Positions 7,276 through 13,860 of a DNA stretch of 15,016 nucleotides are shown piece after piece. Under the pieces are notes generated by a model that saw nothing but the letters and a program-made list of their open reading frames with translations, did no database searches and was not told where the DNA came from. The stretch lies in assembly GCA_005793645.1 (NCBI GenBank), contig SXRG01000029.1, positions 1 to 15,016 on the forward strand, read 5' to 3'. The position numbers were made by a program, and so were the translations under genes. Each line of letters begins with the position of its first letter. The stretch's first letter is position 1. Origin of the DNA: Burkholderiales bacterium. GTDB lineage: Bacteria > Pseudomonadota > Gammaproteobacteria > Burkholderiales > Thiobacillaceae.

Positions 7276-7333
7276 GGGAGCGCTGATTTATTCGTCACTG
7301 GAACGATGGAAATCGAGTCAATCAGCAGTTCCC
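7276..7333. repeat. Nested imperfect inverted repeat between sucD and mutM
   Basis: Outer arms GGGA (7276-7279) with TCCC (7330-7333) and GCTGATT (7282-7288) with AATCAGC (7320-7326), separated by a small internal loop. Inside are ACT (7297-7299) with AGT (7316-7318) and CGAT (7304-7307) with ATCG (7312-7315), capped by GGAA, a GNRA-type tetraloop. There is no U-run on either side, so it is not a classical intrinsic terminator. No matching target duplication is visible at the edges. It may be a 3'-UTR structure for the two convergent genes or the remains of a small inverted-repeat element. Confidence 0.4.
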
Positions 7334-7363
7334 TGGATTGTTTGGAATGGTTCAGCCCGGTTT

Positions 7364-8191
7364 CTAACGCTTCTGGCAGTATGGGCACCAAGTGGTGGCC
7401 CGGCCACTGGTACGGCTGAGTTTGATCGGTGTGCCACACACGCGACAGGCCGCGCCGCCGCGCCCGTACACAAAATAGCTTTGTTGGAACCAGCCCGGTT
7501 GGCCGAAGCCATCGACATAATCGCGGAGCGTGCTGCCGCCGGTGGCAATGGCTTCGGTCAGTACGGCCTGGATCGCGGTGGTGAGTTTTTCGGCCTGTGG
7601 GTGCGATAATTTTTTCGCCAATCGTTGCGGCCGGATGCCGGCTCGAAACAGCGCTTCGTTGGCGTAGATGTTGCCTATGCCCACGACCTGATGGGCATCC
7701 ATAATGAAAGTTTTGATTGTTACGCGGCGGTTGCGCGTGATCTGGTACAGGTATTCGCCACTAAAGGGGGCGTCCAGCGGTTCTATGCCTAAGCGGGAGA
7801 GCAGGGGATGGGTCTGCGGTTCGGGGGTGTAGAGCACGGCGCCAAACCGGCGGGGATCGTTGAAGCGTAGCACACCTCCATCGCCCAGTTGTATATCCAG
7901 GTGATCGTGTTTGGTGGGCAGGGGTGGGGGGAGCGGTGTAGCGCTGAAGTGGCGCAGCGTCCCGCTCATCCCCAGATGAACGATGAGGGTGCCATGATCG
8001 AGGCGAAACAGTAGGTATTTTCCGCGCCGATCAAGACGGTGAATGGTTTGGTCAGCCAGTTGCGTGGACAGGTCCGTTGATACCGGCCAGCGCAGACGCG
8101 GCTCGCGCACGCACACGCCCAGCACGCGCTGCCCGATGCTGATTGGGCCGAGTCCACGGCGGATGGTTTCGACTTCGGGCAATTCCGGCAT
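7364..8191 (-). CDS. mutM: Formamidopyrimidine-DNA glycosylase (8-oxoguanine repair)
   Basis: Bifunctional glycosylase/AP lyase that removes 8-oxoguanine and formamidopyrimidines from DNA. The 275-residue sequence has the full active-site set: PELPEVET right after Met1 (P2 nucleophile, E3), K58 in RRGKY, the void-filling LGMSG (73-77), NDPRRFG (111-117), N174 in GIGNIYANE of the helix-two-turn-helix region, and a C-terminal zinc finger with C249, C252, C269 and C272. GAGG lies 8 nt upstream of the ATG. It is divergent from the TPR lipoprotein gene, an arrangement that I recall from several Betaproteobacteria, whereas in Pseudomonas hemA occupies this neighbourhood. Confidence 0.97.
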   Translation of the reverse strand: MPELPEVETIRRGLGPISIGQRVLGVCVREPRLRWPVSTDLSTQLADQTIHRLDRRGKYLLFRLDHGTLIVHLGMSGTLRHFSATPLPPPLPTKHDHLDIQLGDGGVLRFNDPRRFGAVLYTPEPQTHPLLSRLGIEPLDAPFSGEYLYQITRNRRVTIKTFIMDAHQVVGIGNIYANEALFRAGIRPQRLAKKLSHPQAEKLTTAIQAVLTEAIATGGSTLRDYVDGFGQPGWFQQSYFVYGRGGAACRVCGTPIKLSRTSGRATTWCPYCQKR

Positions 8192-8266
8192 ACTATGGGC
8201 CTCGCTGTGTCTCTCGCCAAAGGTGCGGGTGTCGCAGATAGGTGTGCATCATGCCCCGGCTTGGGC

Positions 8267-8296
8267 TGGAACTGAAGCTATTGGAACTGAAGATAT
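8267..8296 (+). repeat. 15-bp tandem duplication upstream of the TPR lipoprotein gene
   Basis: TGGAACTGAAGCTAT (8267-8281) is followed directly by TGGAACTGAAGATAT (8282-8296), 14 of 15 identical. The second copy ends 5 bp before the chosen ATG at 8302, so each copy carries a GGAA..GAAG purine stretch and the second one falls where the Shine-Dalgarno would be. Confidence 0.8.
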
Positions 8297-8301
8297 CGCT
8301 C

Positions 8302-9981
8302 ATGACAAAGAAATACTGTTTGCTGCCCTGGGTCTTGCTGTCCCTGACGGCGTGCGCTCAGACGCCCATTGCGTTGCGTGCAGAAACGACACCGATCAAG
8401 ACGGGCCTGACCAGCCAGATGCTCTATGGCTTCTTGCTTGGCGAAATTGCCAGCCAGCGCGGTGATAAGCGCCTGTCGGCCGAGGTCTATCTGGATCTGG
8501 CACAGCGCACTCGGGATGCTCGGGTGGCCAAGCGTGCGGCTGAACTGGCGGCGCATGCCCAGGACGCCGGGAGGTCGTTGCAGGCTACGCGTTTGTGGCT
8601 GGAACTGGATCCCGAGGCCGAACGGGCACGTCACGCTTTGGTATTGTTGTTGATCAAGGGGGGGCAGCTGGATGAGGCCGTGCAGGAGACCCGGCATTGG
8701 TTGACGCGGGCGGGTGCAACGGGCGAGTCAGGGGTTTGGCAGTTCCTGCCGGGCCTCTATGCGCGGGCGGCCAAGCCGGAGGCCGCGCTGGATGCCTTGG
8801 CGCGCTTGGCGGAGGACTATACGGAGCTTGCTGAGGCCCCGTTTTCCGTGGCACGGATGGCGCAGCAGATCGATCCGGCGCGTGCCCTGAAGGCCGTCGA
8901 TGCGGCCCTCAAGCGGCGTCCCGACTGGGAAAAAGCGGCCCTGTTCAAGGCGCAAATCCTGGCCGGCAAGGGTGATCAGGCGACCCTTGATTGGCTGGCG
9001 GCCTTCTTGCTGCAACAGCCCAAGGCCCATGAGGTGCGGGCGGCCTATGCGGGGGCCTTGAGCCGTGTGCATCGATTGGACGAGGCGGGGCGTCTGTATG
9101 AGGTCTTGTTGAAGGATACCCCTGAGCATGCGGCCAATCATTTTCAGGCGGGGCTTTGGGCGTTGCGTACCGGGGCGTTGGCATTGGCGGAGACGCGTCT
9201 GACGCGAGCCCTGTCACTGGGGTACTCGAATCGGGGTCAGTTGTTCCTTCGCTTGGGCGAACTGGCCGAGCGGCGGCAGCAGGATGAAGTGGCACTACAG
9301 CGTTATTTACAGGCCACGGAGCACGAACACGGGGGCGAAGGGGTGCTCAGGGCCGCCGTCGTTCTGGGTCGCTTGGGCCGCCTTGAGGAGGGGCGTCGTC
9401 TGTTGGCTAGCGTGGTGCCGCAGGACGAGGATGAGCGTATCGAGAGCCTCCGTACCGAGGCCCAGATGTTGCGCGAGGGGCGCGATGCGGTGGCGGCTCT
9501 GGCTGTGTTGGGCGCGGCGCTGAAGCAGTATCCGGACCATTCCGATCTGCTTTATGACCACGCGTTGGTGGCGGAAGGGGTGGGTCAGTTTGAGGTGGCC
9601 GAGCAGGGCTTGCGTCGTCTGATTGCCCTCAAACCCACGCACGCCCATGCCTACAACGCCCTGGGCTACACCCTGGCGGATCGTCTGAATCGTCCGCTGG
9701 AGGCGATTGTTCTGCTGGAAAAGGCACTGGAATTGTCGCCGGGTGATGGCTACATCCTCGACAGCCTGGGCTGGGCCCATTTCAAGGCAGGCCATCTGGA
9801 CGCAGCGATTCGGTTGTTGCGCGAGGCCTATATCGCCATGCGGGATCCAGAGGTGGCAGGTCATCTGGGTGAGGCCTTGTGGGCCAAAGGGTTGCATGCC
9901 GAGGCGCGTGATGTCTGGCAGGATGGCCTCAAGACCGCTCCAGAAAATGCGCTGTTGCGCAACGCTTTGGAGCGCCGCTGA
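8302..9981 (+). CDS. TPR-repeat outer-membrane lipoprotein, LbcA-like
   Basis: 559 residues. The start at 8302 gives a classical lipoprotein signal: KK at 3-4, a hydrophobic core, and a lipobox LTAC with the lipidated Cys at 18; the residue after it is Ala, which favours outer-membrane sorting. An earlier in-frame ATG (8242) would bury this signal behind 20 residues. The remainder is alpha-helical with repeated A/L/G spacing of tetratricopeptide repeats, clearest over about 400-559 (for example HAYNALGYTLADR and ILDSLGWAHFKAGHLDAAI). By synteny it corresponds to P. aeruginosa PA4667 (LbcA), the lipoprotein partner of the periplasmic protease CtpA that controls peptidoglycan hydrolases. Orthology is inferred from position and architecture, and no ctpA is in the window. 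It ends 2 bp before lolB. Confidence 0.85.
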   Translation: MTKKYCLLPWVLLSLTACAQTPIALRAETTPIKTGLTSQMLYGFLLGEIASQRGDKRLSAEVYLDLAQRTRDARVAKRAAELAAHAQDAGRSLQATRLWLELDPEAERARHALVLLLIKGGQLDEAVQETRHWLTRAGATGESGVWQFLPGLYARAAKPEAALDALARLAEDYTELAEAPFSVARMAQQIDPARALKAVDAALKRRPDWEKAALFKAQILAGKGDQATLDWLAAFLLQQPKAHEVRAAYAGALSRVHRLDEAGRLYEVLLKDTPEHAANHFQAGLWALRTGALALAETRLTRALSLGYSNRGQLFLRLGELAERRQQDEVALQRYLQATEHEHGGEGVLRAAVVLGRLGRLEEGRRLLASVVPQDEDERIESLRTEAQMLREGRDAVAALAVLGAALKQYPDHSDLLYDHALVAEGVGQFEVAEQGLRRLIALKPTHAHAYNALGYTLADRLNRPLEAIVLLEKALELSPGDGYILDSLGWAHFKAGHLDAAIRLLREAYIAMRDPEVAGHLGEALWAKGLHAEARDVWQDGLKTAPENALLRNALERR

Positions 9982-9983
9982 TT

Positions 9984-10577
9984 TTGTTGCGTGCTGTGTT
10001 CGCCCATGTTGTCTGGCTGGGGGCGCTGATTGCGCTCAGCGGATGTTCATTGCCTCCGCAGGCCCCGCTGAGGGTGGATTTTCCTGTTTCGGTAGGTCAA
10101 CCGTTGACCGAGTTTACCCTGGAGGGGCGACTCTCCTTGCGTGCTGGTGACGAGGCCGTGTCGGGTGGTTTGCTCTGGTCGCGACAGGGTGCGCGCGACC
10201 ATATGTTGATTACGACGCCTATGGGGGTGGCGGTGGCCAAGATCACACGTGTGGGCGAGCATATTGAAGTGGTTGATCACAAGGGCCAGCGCACTGTGAC
10301 GGAGTCCGGGCTGAGTGGTTTGGATCAGGTGCTTGGATTCAAGCTGCCGCTGGAGTATTTGCCTTGGTGGTTGGCGGGGGCGGCCAAGGCGGGCGAGTTT
10401 CGTCGTCTGGAGATGGACGGCGAGGGTCGTCTGGTGCATCTGGAGCAGGATGGATGGTGGATTGATTTTCAGCGTTATCAGCCGGTCGCGGACCGTTTCT
10501 TGCCTAGGAAACTGATCGCCCGGCGCGGTGAGGACTTGGAGTTGCGTCTGGTGGTGGATCAATGGACCCTGCCGTGA
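9984..10577 (+). CDS. lolB: Outer-membrane lipoprotein receptor LolB
   Basis: LolB accepts lipoproteins from periplasmic LolA and inserts them into the outer membrane; it is itself an outer-membrane lipoprotein. The 197-residue product has an N-terminal signal with R3, a hydrophobic stretch and lipobox LSGC (Cys21), then LTEFTLEGRLSLR (41-53), a LolB hallmark, the central TTPMGVAVAKI segment (77-87), and EQDGWWIDFQRY before the final beta strands ending in VDQWTLP. The start is TTG at 9984 (or the adjacent TTG at 9987), with GGAG at 9969-9972 upstream. The next start-like codon, GTG at 9996, would remove the only positive residue of the signal peptide. It overlaps ispE by 16 bp. Its place next to another lipoprotein fits envelope biogenesis. 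Confidence 0.9.
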   Translation: MLRAVFAHVVWLGALIALSGCSLPPQAPLRVDFPVSVGQPLTEFTLEGRLSLRAGDEAVSGGLLWSRQGARDHMLITTPMGVAVAKITRVGEHIEVVDHKGQRTVTESGLSGLDQVLGFKLPLEYLPWWLAGAAKAGEFRRLEMDGEGRLVHLEQDGWWIDFQRYQPVADRFLPRKLIARRGEDLELRLVVDQWTLP

Positions 10578-11428
10578 GTGGGGTGCCTCAGCGCTTTCCA
10601 GCCCCGGCCAAACTCAACTTGTTTTTGCATGTAGTGGGGCGACGACCGGACGGCTACCATGAACTGCAGACGCTTTTCCGCTTTCTGAAATACGACGACG
10701 AGTTGGAAATTACAGCACGGGTGGATGGTCATATCGTTCTCACCGAGCCACTGCCTGGCGTCGCGCAGGAACAAGATTTGTGCTGGCGAGCTGCGCGTTT
10801 GCTACAGATGCATACGGGGTGTGCGCTGGGGGCGGACATTCGGCTGATCAAGCGTCTGCCGATGGGGGGGGGCTTGGGCGGTGGCAGTTCGGACGCGGCA
10901 ACGGTCCTTTTGGTGCTTAACCGGATCTGGGCGTTGGATTTGTCGCGTGAGGCTTTGCAGTCCCTTGGACTTCAGTTGGGCGCTGATGTGCCGATCTTTG
11001 TCTATGGCCAAACAGCGTTTGCCGAGGGGGTGGGTGATGTGCTCCAGCCTCTGGCCTTGCCGCCAGCGGTCTATGTGGTATTGATTCCACCGGTCGCGGT
11101 GTCCACGCGGGCAGTTTTTTCGCATCCGGATTTGACACGGGACACGCCTCGCCTCACAATTGCGCCCCTCATGGAGGGCGCTTGGCAGGATGACAGGACC
11201 CATAATGACCTTGAGCCCTTGGTGGCCAGGTTGTATCCAGAAGTGGCGGCGGCATTGGTCTGGCTTAGTCAGTACGGTGCGGCACGCATGACTGGGTCTG
11301 GTGCGTGTTGTTTTGTCGCATGCGACAGCCGTGAAGAAGCAGAACGGATATTTGCCTTGCGGCCATCCGGGATGCATGGGTTTGTTGCAGAGGGTCTCGA
11401 CCAGCATCCGCTGTTCGAGATCGTTTGA
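10562..11428 (+). CDS. ispE: 4-diphosphocytidyl-2-C-methyl-D-erythritol kinase
   Basis: GHMP-family kinase that phosphorylates CDP-methylerythritol with ATP in the MEP isoprenoid pathway. The 288-residue protein shows the substrate segment APAKLNLFLHVVGRRPDGYH (14-33, with catalytic K17), the ATP-binding glycine loop PMGGGLGGGSSDAA (100-113), the catalytic D142 in LGADVPIFVYG, and the third GHMP motif ARMTGSGACCF near the C-terminus. The ATG at 10562 lies inside the end of lolB; a GTG at 10574 would instead form a 4-bp GTGA overlap and also keeps all motifs, so the first four residues are uncertain. The tRNA-Gln gene begins 6 bp after the stop, so both are probably on one transcript. Confidence 0.95.
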   Translation: MDPAVSGVPQRFPAPAKLNLFLHVVGRRPDGYHELQTLFRFLKYDDELEITARVDGHIVLTEPLPGVAQEQDLCWRAARLLQMHTGCALGADIRLIKRLPMGGGLGGGSSDAATVLLVLNRIWALDLSREALQSLGLQLGADVPIFVYGQTAFAEGVGDVLQPLALPPAVYVVLIPPVAVSTRAVFSHPDLTRDTPRLTIAPLMEGAWQDDRTHNDLEPLVARLYPEVAAALVWLSQYGAARMTGSGACCFVACDSREEAERIFALRPSGMHGFVAEGLDQHPLFEIV

Positions 11429-11434
11429 AACGAT

Positions 11435-11509
11435 TGGGGAGTCGCCAAGTGGTAAGGCACCGGATTTTGATTCCGGCATTCGTAGGTTCGATCCCTACCT
11501 CCCCAGCCA
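11435..11509 (+). tRNA. tRNA-Gln (anticodon UUG)
   Basis: Full cloverleaf, 75 nt with the 3' CCA encoded. Acceptor TGGGGAG (11435-11441) pairs with CTCCCCA (11499-11505), followed by discriminator G11506 and CCA. The anticodon stem CCGGA/TCCGG (11460-11464 and 11472-11476) encloses loop TTTTGAT with anticodon TTG at 11467-11469. The T arm is GTAGG-TTCGATC-CCTAC (11482-11498). It reads codon CAA, and CAG by wobble. A tRNA-Gln between ispE and prs is a conserved arrangement in Gammaproteobacteria such as Pseudomonas. Confidence 0.98.
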
Positions 11510-11515
11510 GATTCG

Positions 11516-11550
11516 GCGTGTAGTGTCATGGCTACACGCTTTTTGTTTTT
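11516..11550 (+). terminator. Intrinsic terminator between tRNA-Gln and prs
   Basis: Stem GCGTGTAG (11516-11523) and CTACACGC (11532-11539), 8 bp, loop of 8 nt, followed by TTTTTGTTTTT (11540-11550). It starts 6 nt after the tRNA and ends 7 nt before the GGAG ribosome binding site of prs. The arm GCTACAC (11531-11537) can alternatively pair with GTGTAGC at 11561-11567 (see findings), so it may act as an attenuator rather than a simple end of transcript. Confidence 0.88.
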
Positions 11551-11568
11551 CCTCTACGGAGTGTAGCG

Positions 11569-12522
11569 GTGGCCTTTGATAGCCTGATGGTGTTTACGGG
11601 GAATGGAAGCCCGGAACTGGCGGAACAGATCGTCCGGCAGTTGGGTATTCCCCTTGGTCGCGCCACGGTGGGCCGTTTCTCTGACGGCGAGGTGATGGTC
11701 GAGGTACACGACAATGTGCGTGGCAAGGATGTGTTCATCCTGCAATCGACTTGCGCACCGACCAACGACAACCTCATGGAGATCATGCTACTGGCCGATG
11801 CACTGCGTCGCGCCTCGGCAGGACGCATCACCGCCGCGATGCCTTATTTTGGCTATGCGCGTCAGGATCGCCGGGTGCGCAGCGCGCGGGTTCCGATTGC
11901 CGCCCGGGTAGTCGCTGACATGCTGACCGGGGTGGGTGTGAACCGCGTTCTAACCATGGATTTGCACTCGGACCAGATCCAGGGCTTCTTCGATGTTCCG
12001 GTGGATAATGTGTATTCGACGCCGATCCTGCTTGACGATATCCGCGCTAGGAACTATGAGAATCTGATCGTGGTGTCGCCTGATGTGGGGGGTGTAGTGC
12101 GCGCACGGGCGACGGCAAAACTGCTTAACAATGCGGACCTGGCCATCATTGACAAGCGCCTCCCCAAGCCGAATGTGGCCAAGGTCATGCATATTATCGG
12201 CGAGGTTCGGGGCCGTACCTGCGTAATCATGGATGACTTGGTCGATACGGCAAACACGCTATGTGAGGCGGCGGCGGCACTGAAGGAGCATGGTGCCCAA
12301 CGCGTGGTGGCTTATTGCACCCACGGGGTGTTGTCCGGCAGTGCGGTGGAGCGGGTGTCGCGTTCGGCCCTTGATGAGTTGGTGGTGACCGACACCATCC
12401 CGTTGCGGGCAGATGCGCGCCAGTGCAAACAGATTCGCGTGTTGCCTTCAGCTGAGTTGATGGCGGAAACGATCCGTCGCATCAATAAGGAAGATTCTGT
12501 TAGTTCGCTGTTTTCCGAATAG
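11569..12522 (+). CDS. prs: Ribose-phosphate pyrophosphokinase (PRPP synthase)
   Basis: Transfers pyrophosphate from ATP to ribose 5-phosphate to give PRPP, used for purines, pyrimidines, NAD, His and Trp. The 317-residue product has YFGYARQDRR (93-102), H133 within the signature MDLHSDQIQGFFDVPVDN (130-147), the catalytic flexible loop DKRLPKPN (195-202, K196 and R198) and the ribose-phosphate loop VIMDDLVDTANTL (219-231). The start is GTG at 11569, with GGAG (11558-11561) 7 nt upstream, giving the family N-terminus (A)FDSLMVFTGNGSPELA. A terminator lies directly upstream, so expression needs read-through, antitermination or a promoter hidden in the tRNA/terminator region; none is obvious by eye. 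Confidence 0.97.
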   Translation: MAFDSLMVFTGNGSPELAEQIVRQLGIPLGRATVGRFSDGEVMVEVHDNVRGKDVFILQSTCAPTNDNLMEIMLLADALRRASAGRITAAMPYFGYARQDRRVRSARVPIAARVVADMLTGVGVNRVLTMDLHSDQIQGFFDVPVDNVYSTPILLDDIRARNYENLIVVSPDVGGVVRARATAKLLNNADLAIIDKRLPKPNVAKVMHIIGEVRGRTCVIMDDLVDTANTLCEAAAALKEHGAQRVVAYCTHGVLSGSAVERVSRSALDELVVTDTIPLRADARQCKQIRVLPSAELMAETIRRINKEDSVSSLFSE

Positions 12523-12561
12523 GCCAGGGCCTTTCGGGAGACGGTTGAACGAACGATAACC

Positions 12562-12605
12562 CCGCCTTTGGCGGTTTGTGTCCCCTGGTCGCGGGGGGCT
12601 TTTTT
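12562..12605 (+). terminator. Double hairpin with terminator between prs and rplY
   Basis: First hairpin CCGCC-TTT-GGCGG (12562-12574). Second hairpin GTCCCC (12580-12585) with GGGGGC (12594-12599), 8-nt loop, one G-U pair, followed by T6 (12600-12605), which has the form of an intrinsic terminator. It ends 9 nt before the GGAG ribosome binding site of rplY. CCCCGC (12560-12565) can instead pair with GCGGGG (12591-12596), which would dissolve both hairpins. Confidence 0.8.
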
Positions 12606-12624
12606 AATGTTGTTGGAGTAAAAA

Positions 12625-13227
12625 ATGAAATTTGATGTTATCGCTAAAACACGCAACCTGCAGGGCACGAGTGCGAGCCGCCGCCTGCGGGGTGCCGGCC
12701 TGGTTCCGGGGATCGTTTACGGTGAGGGTCGGCCGGCCATCGCCATTGAAATGGATCACAAGGAATTGTTGCTGGGACTGCGTCATGAGGCCTTCCATTC
12801 TTCCGTGCTGACACTCAAGGTGGACGGCAAGGCCGAGCCGGTGTTGTTGCGCGATGTGCAGGTCCACCCGGTGCGCACACAGGTGTTGCATGTGGACTTC
12901 CAACGCGTCGATCCGACCCACAAGATTCACATGAAGGTGCCGTTGCACTTCATCAACGCTGATACTTGTCCGGGCGTCAAGCTGGGCCATGGTATTGCCA
13001 GCCATGCATTGACCGAGGTAGAAGTTCTGTGCCTGCCGGGCGATCTGCCGGAATTCATTGTCGTGGACATGGGGCAATTGACCGTGGGCGATTCCATTCA
13101 TTTGTCGCAGATGACGGTTCCGGCTGGCATTGAATTTGCTGCCCTGCACAGTGGCGCAGACCCGGTAGTGGCGAGCGTGGTGGCGCCCAAGGGCGGTGCC
13201 GTAGATGAGGCGGCACCCGCCGCCTGA
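12625..13227 (+). CDS. rplY: 50S ribosomal protein L25, CTC/TL5 long form
   Basis: Binds 5S rRNA in the large ribosomal subunit. The 200-residue product is the two-domain CTC form: an N-terminal L25 domain (about 1-92) with TSASRRLRGAGLVPGIVYG (15-33) and VLLRDVQVHPVRTQVLHVDF (72-91), then the beta-rich TL5 C-terminal domain (about 95-185), and a short Ala-rich tail. E. coli L25 has only the first domain. GGAG (12615-12618) is 6 nt before the ATG. pth follows after 30 bp. General-stress roles reported for Bacillus Ctc should not be assumed here. Confidence 0.96.
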   Translation: MKFDVIAKTRNLQGTSASRRLRGAGLVPGIVYGEGRPAIAIEMDHKELLLGLRHEAFHSSVLTLKVDGKAEPVLLRDVQVHPVRTQVLHVDFQRVDPTHKIHMKVPLHFINADTCPGVKLGHGIASHALTEVEVLCLPGDLPEFIVVDMGQLTVGDSIHLSQMTVPAGIEFAALHSGADPVVASVVAPKGGAVDEAAPAA

Positions 13228-13257
13228 TAGTCGACTGTAAGAGCGCGGCGCAAGTCT

Positions 13258-13860
13258 ATGCCTATAGCGCCTAAGCTTGTGGTCGGCCTCGGGAATCCTG
13301 GGGCCGAATATTCCGAAACCCGGCACAACGCCGGGTTTTGGTTTTGTGCGCGTCTGGCCGACACGCTGGGCGTGTCCCTGGCGCGGGAGGCGCGTTTCCA
13401 TGGTTTTGCGGGTCAGGCTCGGGCGGCTGGGGTTTGGTTGTTGACGCCGCAGACCTTCATGAATCGCTCCGGGCAATCGGTGGCGGCGCTCATGCGATTT
13501 TATCGCATTGAGCCGGCCGAGCTTTTGGTGGTGCATGACGAACTGGACATCCTTCCGGGTCAACTACGCCTCAAATTTGGGGGTGGACTGGGTGGGCATA
13601 ACGGTCTGAAGGATATTACGGCGCATCTGGGGACGCAGGATTATTGGCGTCTGCGGGTGGGTATTGGGCATCCTGGCGATCGCAACGAGGTGGTCCACTA
13701 TGTCCTCAAACCGCCTCGGCGTGAAGAGCGCGAGGCTATTGACAAAGCCCTCGATCGGGCGCTCGGTGTATGGCCGAAAATGGCGGCCGGGCAATGGCCG
13801 GAGGCGACGAAGGCGGCTAATGAACGCAACCCTAATAAAGAATTGAAGGAATTAAAATGA
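13258..13860 (+). CDS. pth: Peptidyl-tRNA hydrolase
   Basis: Cleaves peptidyl-tRNAs that dropped off ribosomes, recycling tRNA. The 200-residue product has all four active-site positions: H23 in TRHNAGF, N69 in TFMNRSG, D94 in VVHDELD and N115 in GGHNGLKD. The N-terminal LVVGLGNPG (7-15) is the family signature. The C-terminus is lysine/glutamate-rich. There is no strong Shine-Dalgarno before the ATG at 13258, and it is 30 bp after rplY, so it probably depends on the rplY transcript. Its TGA overlaps the ychF ATG (ATGA). Confidence 0.97.
   Translation: MPIAPKLVVGLGNPGAEYSETRHNAGFWFCARLADTLGVSLAREARFHGFAGQARAAGVWLLTPQTFMNRSGQSVAALMRFYRIEPAELLVVHDELDILPGQLRLKFGGGLGGHNGLKDITAHLGTQDYWRLRVGIGHPGDRNEVVHYVLKPPRREEREAIDKALDRALGVWPKMAAGQWPEATKAANERNPNKELKELK

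Noticed and set aside
8242..8301. N-terminal extension of the TPR protein from ATG 8242
   Set aside because: It would place 20 residues in front of a clear lipoprotein signal peptide and includes the tandem duplication; the ATG at 8302 gives a standard LTAC lipobox at Cys18.
9996..9998. lolB start at GTG 9996
   Set aside because: It would leave a signal peptide without a positive residue; the TTG codons at 9984/9987 keep Arg and lie at a workable distance from GGAG.
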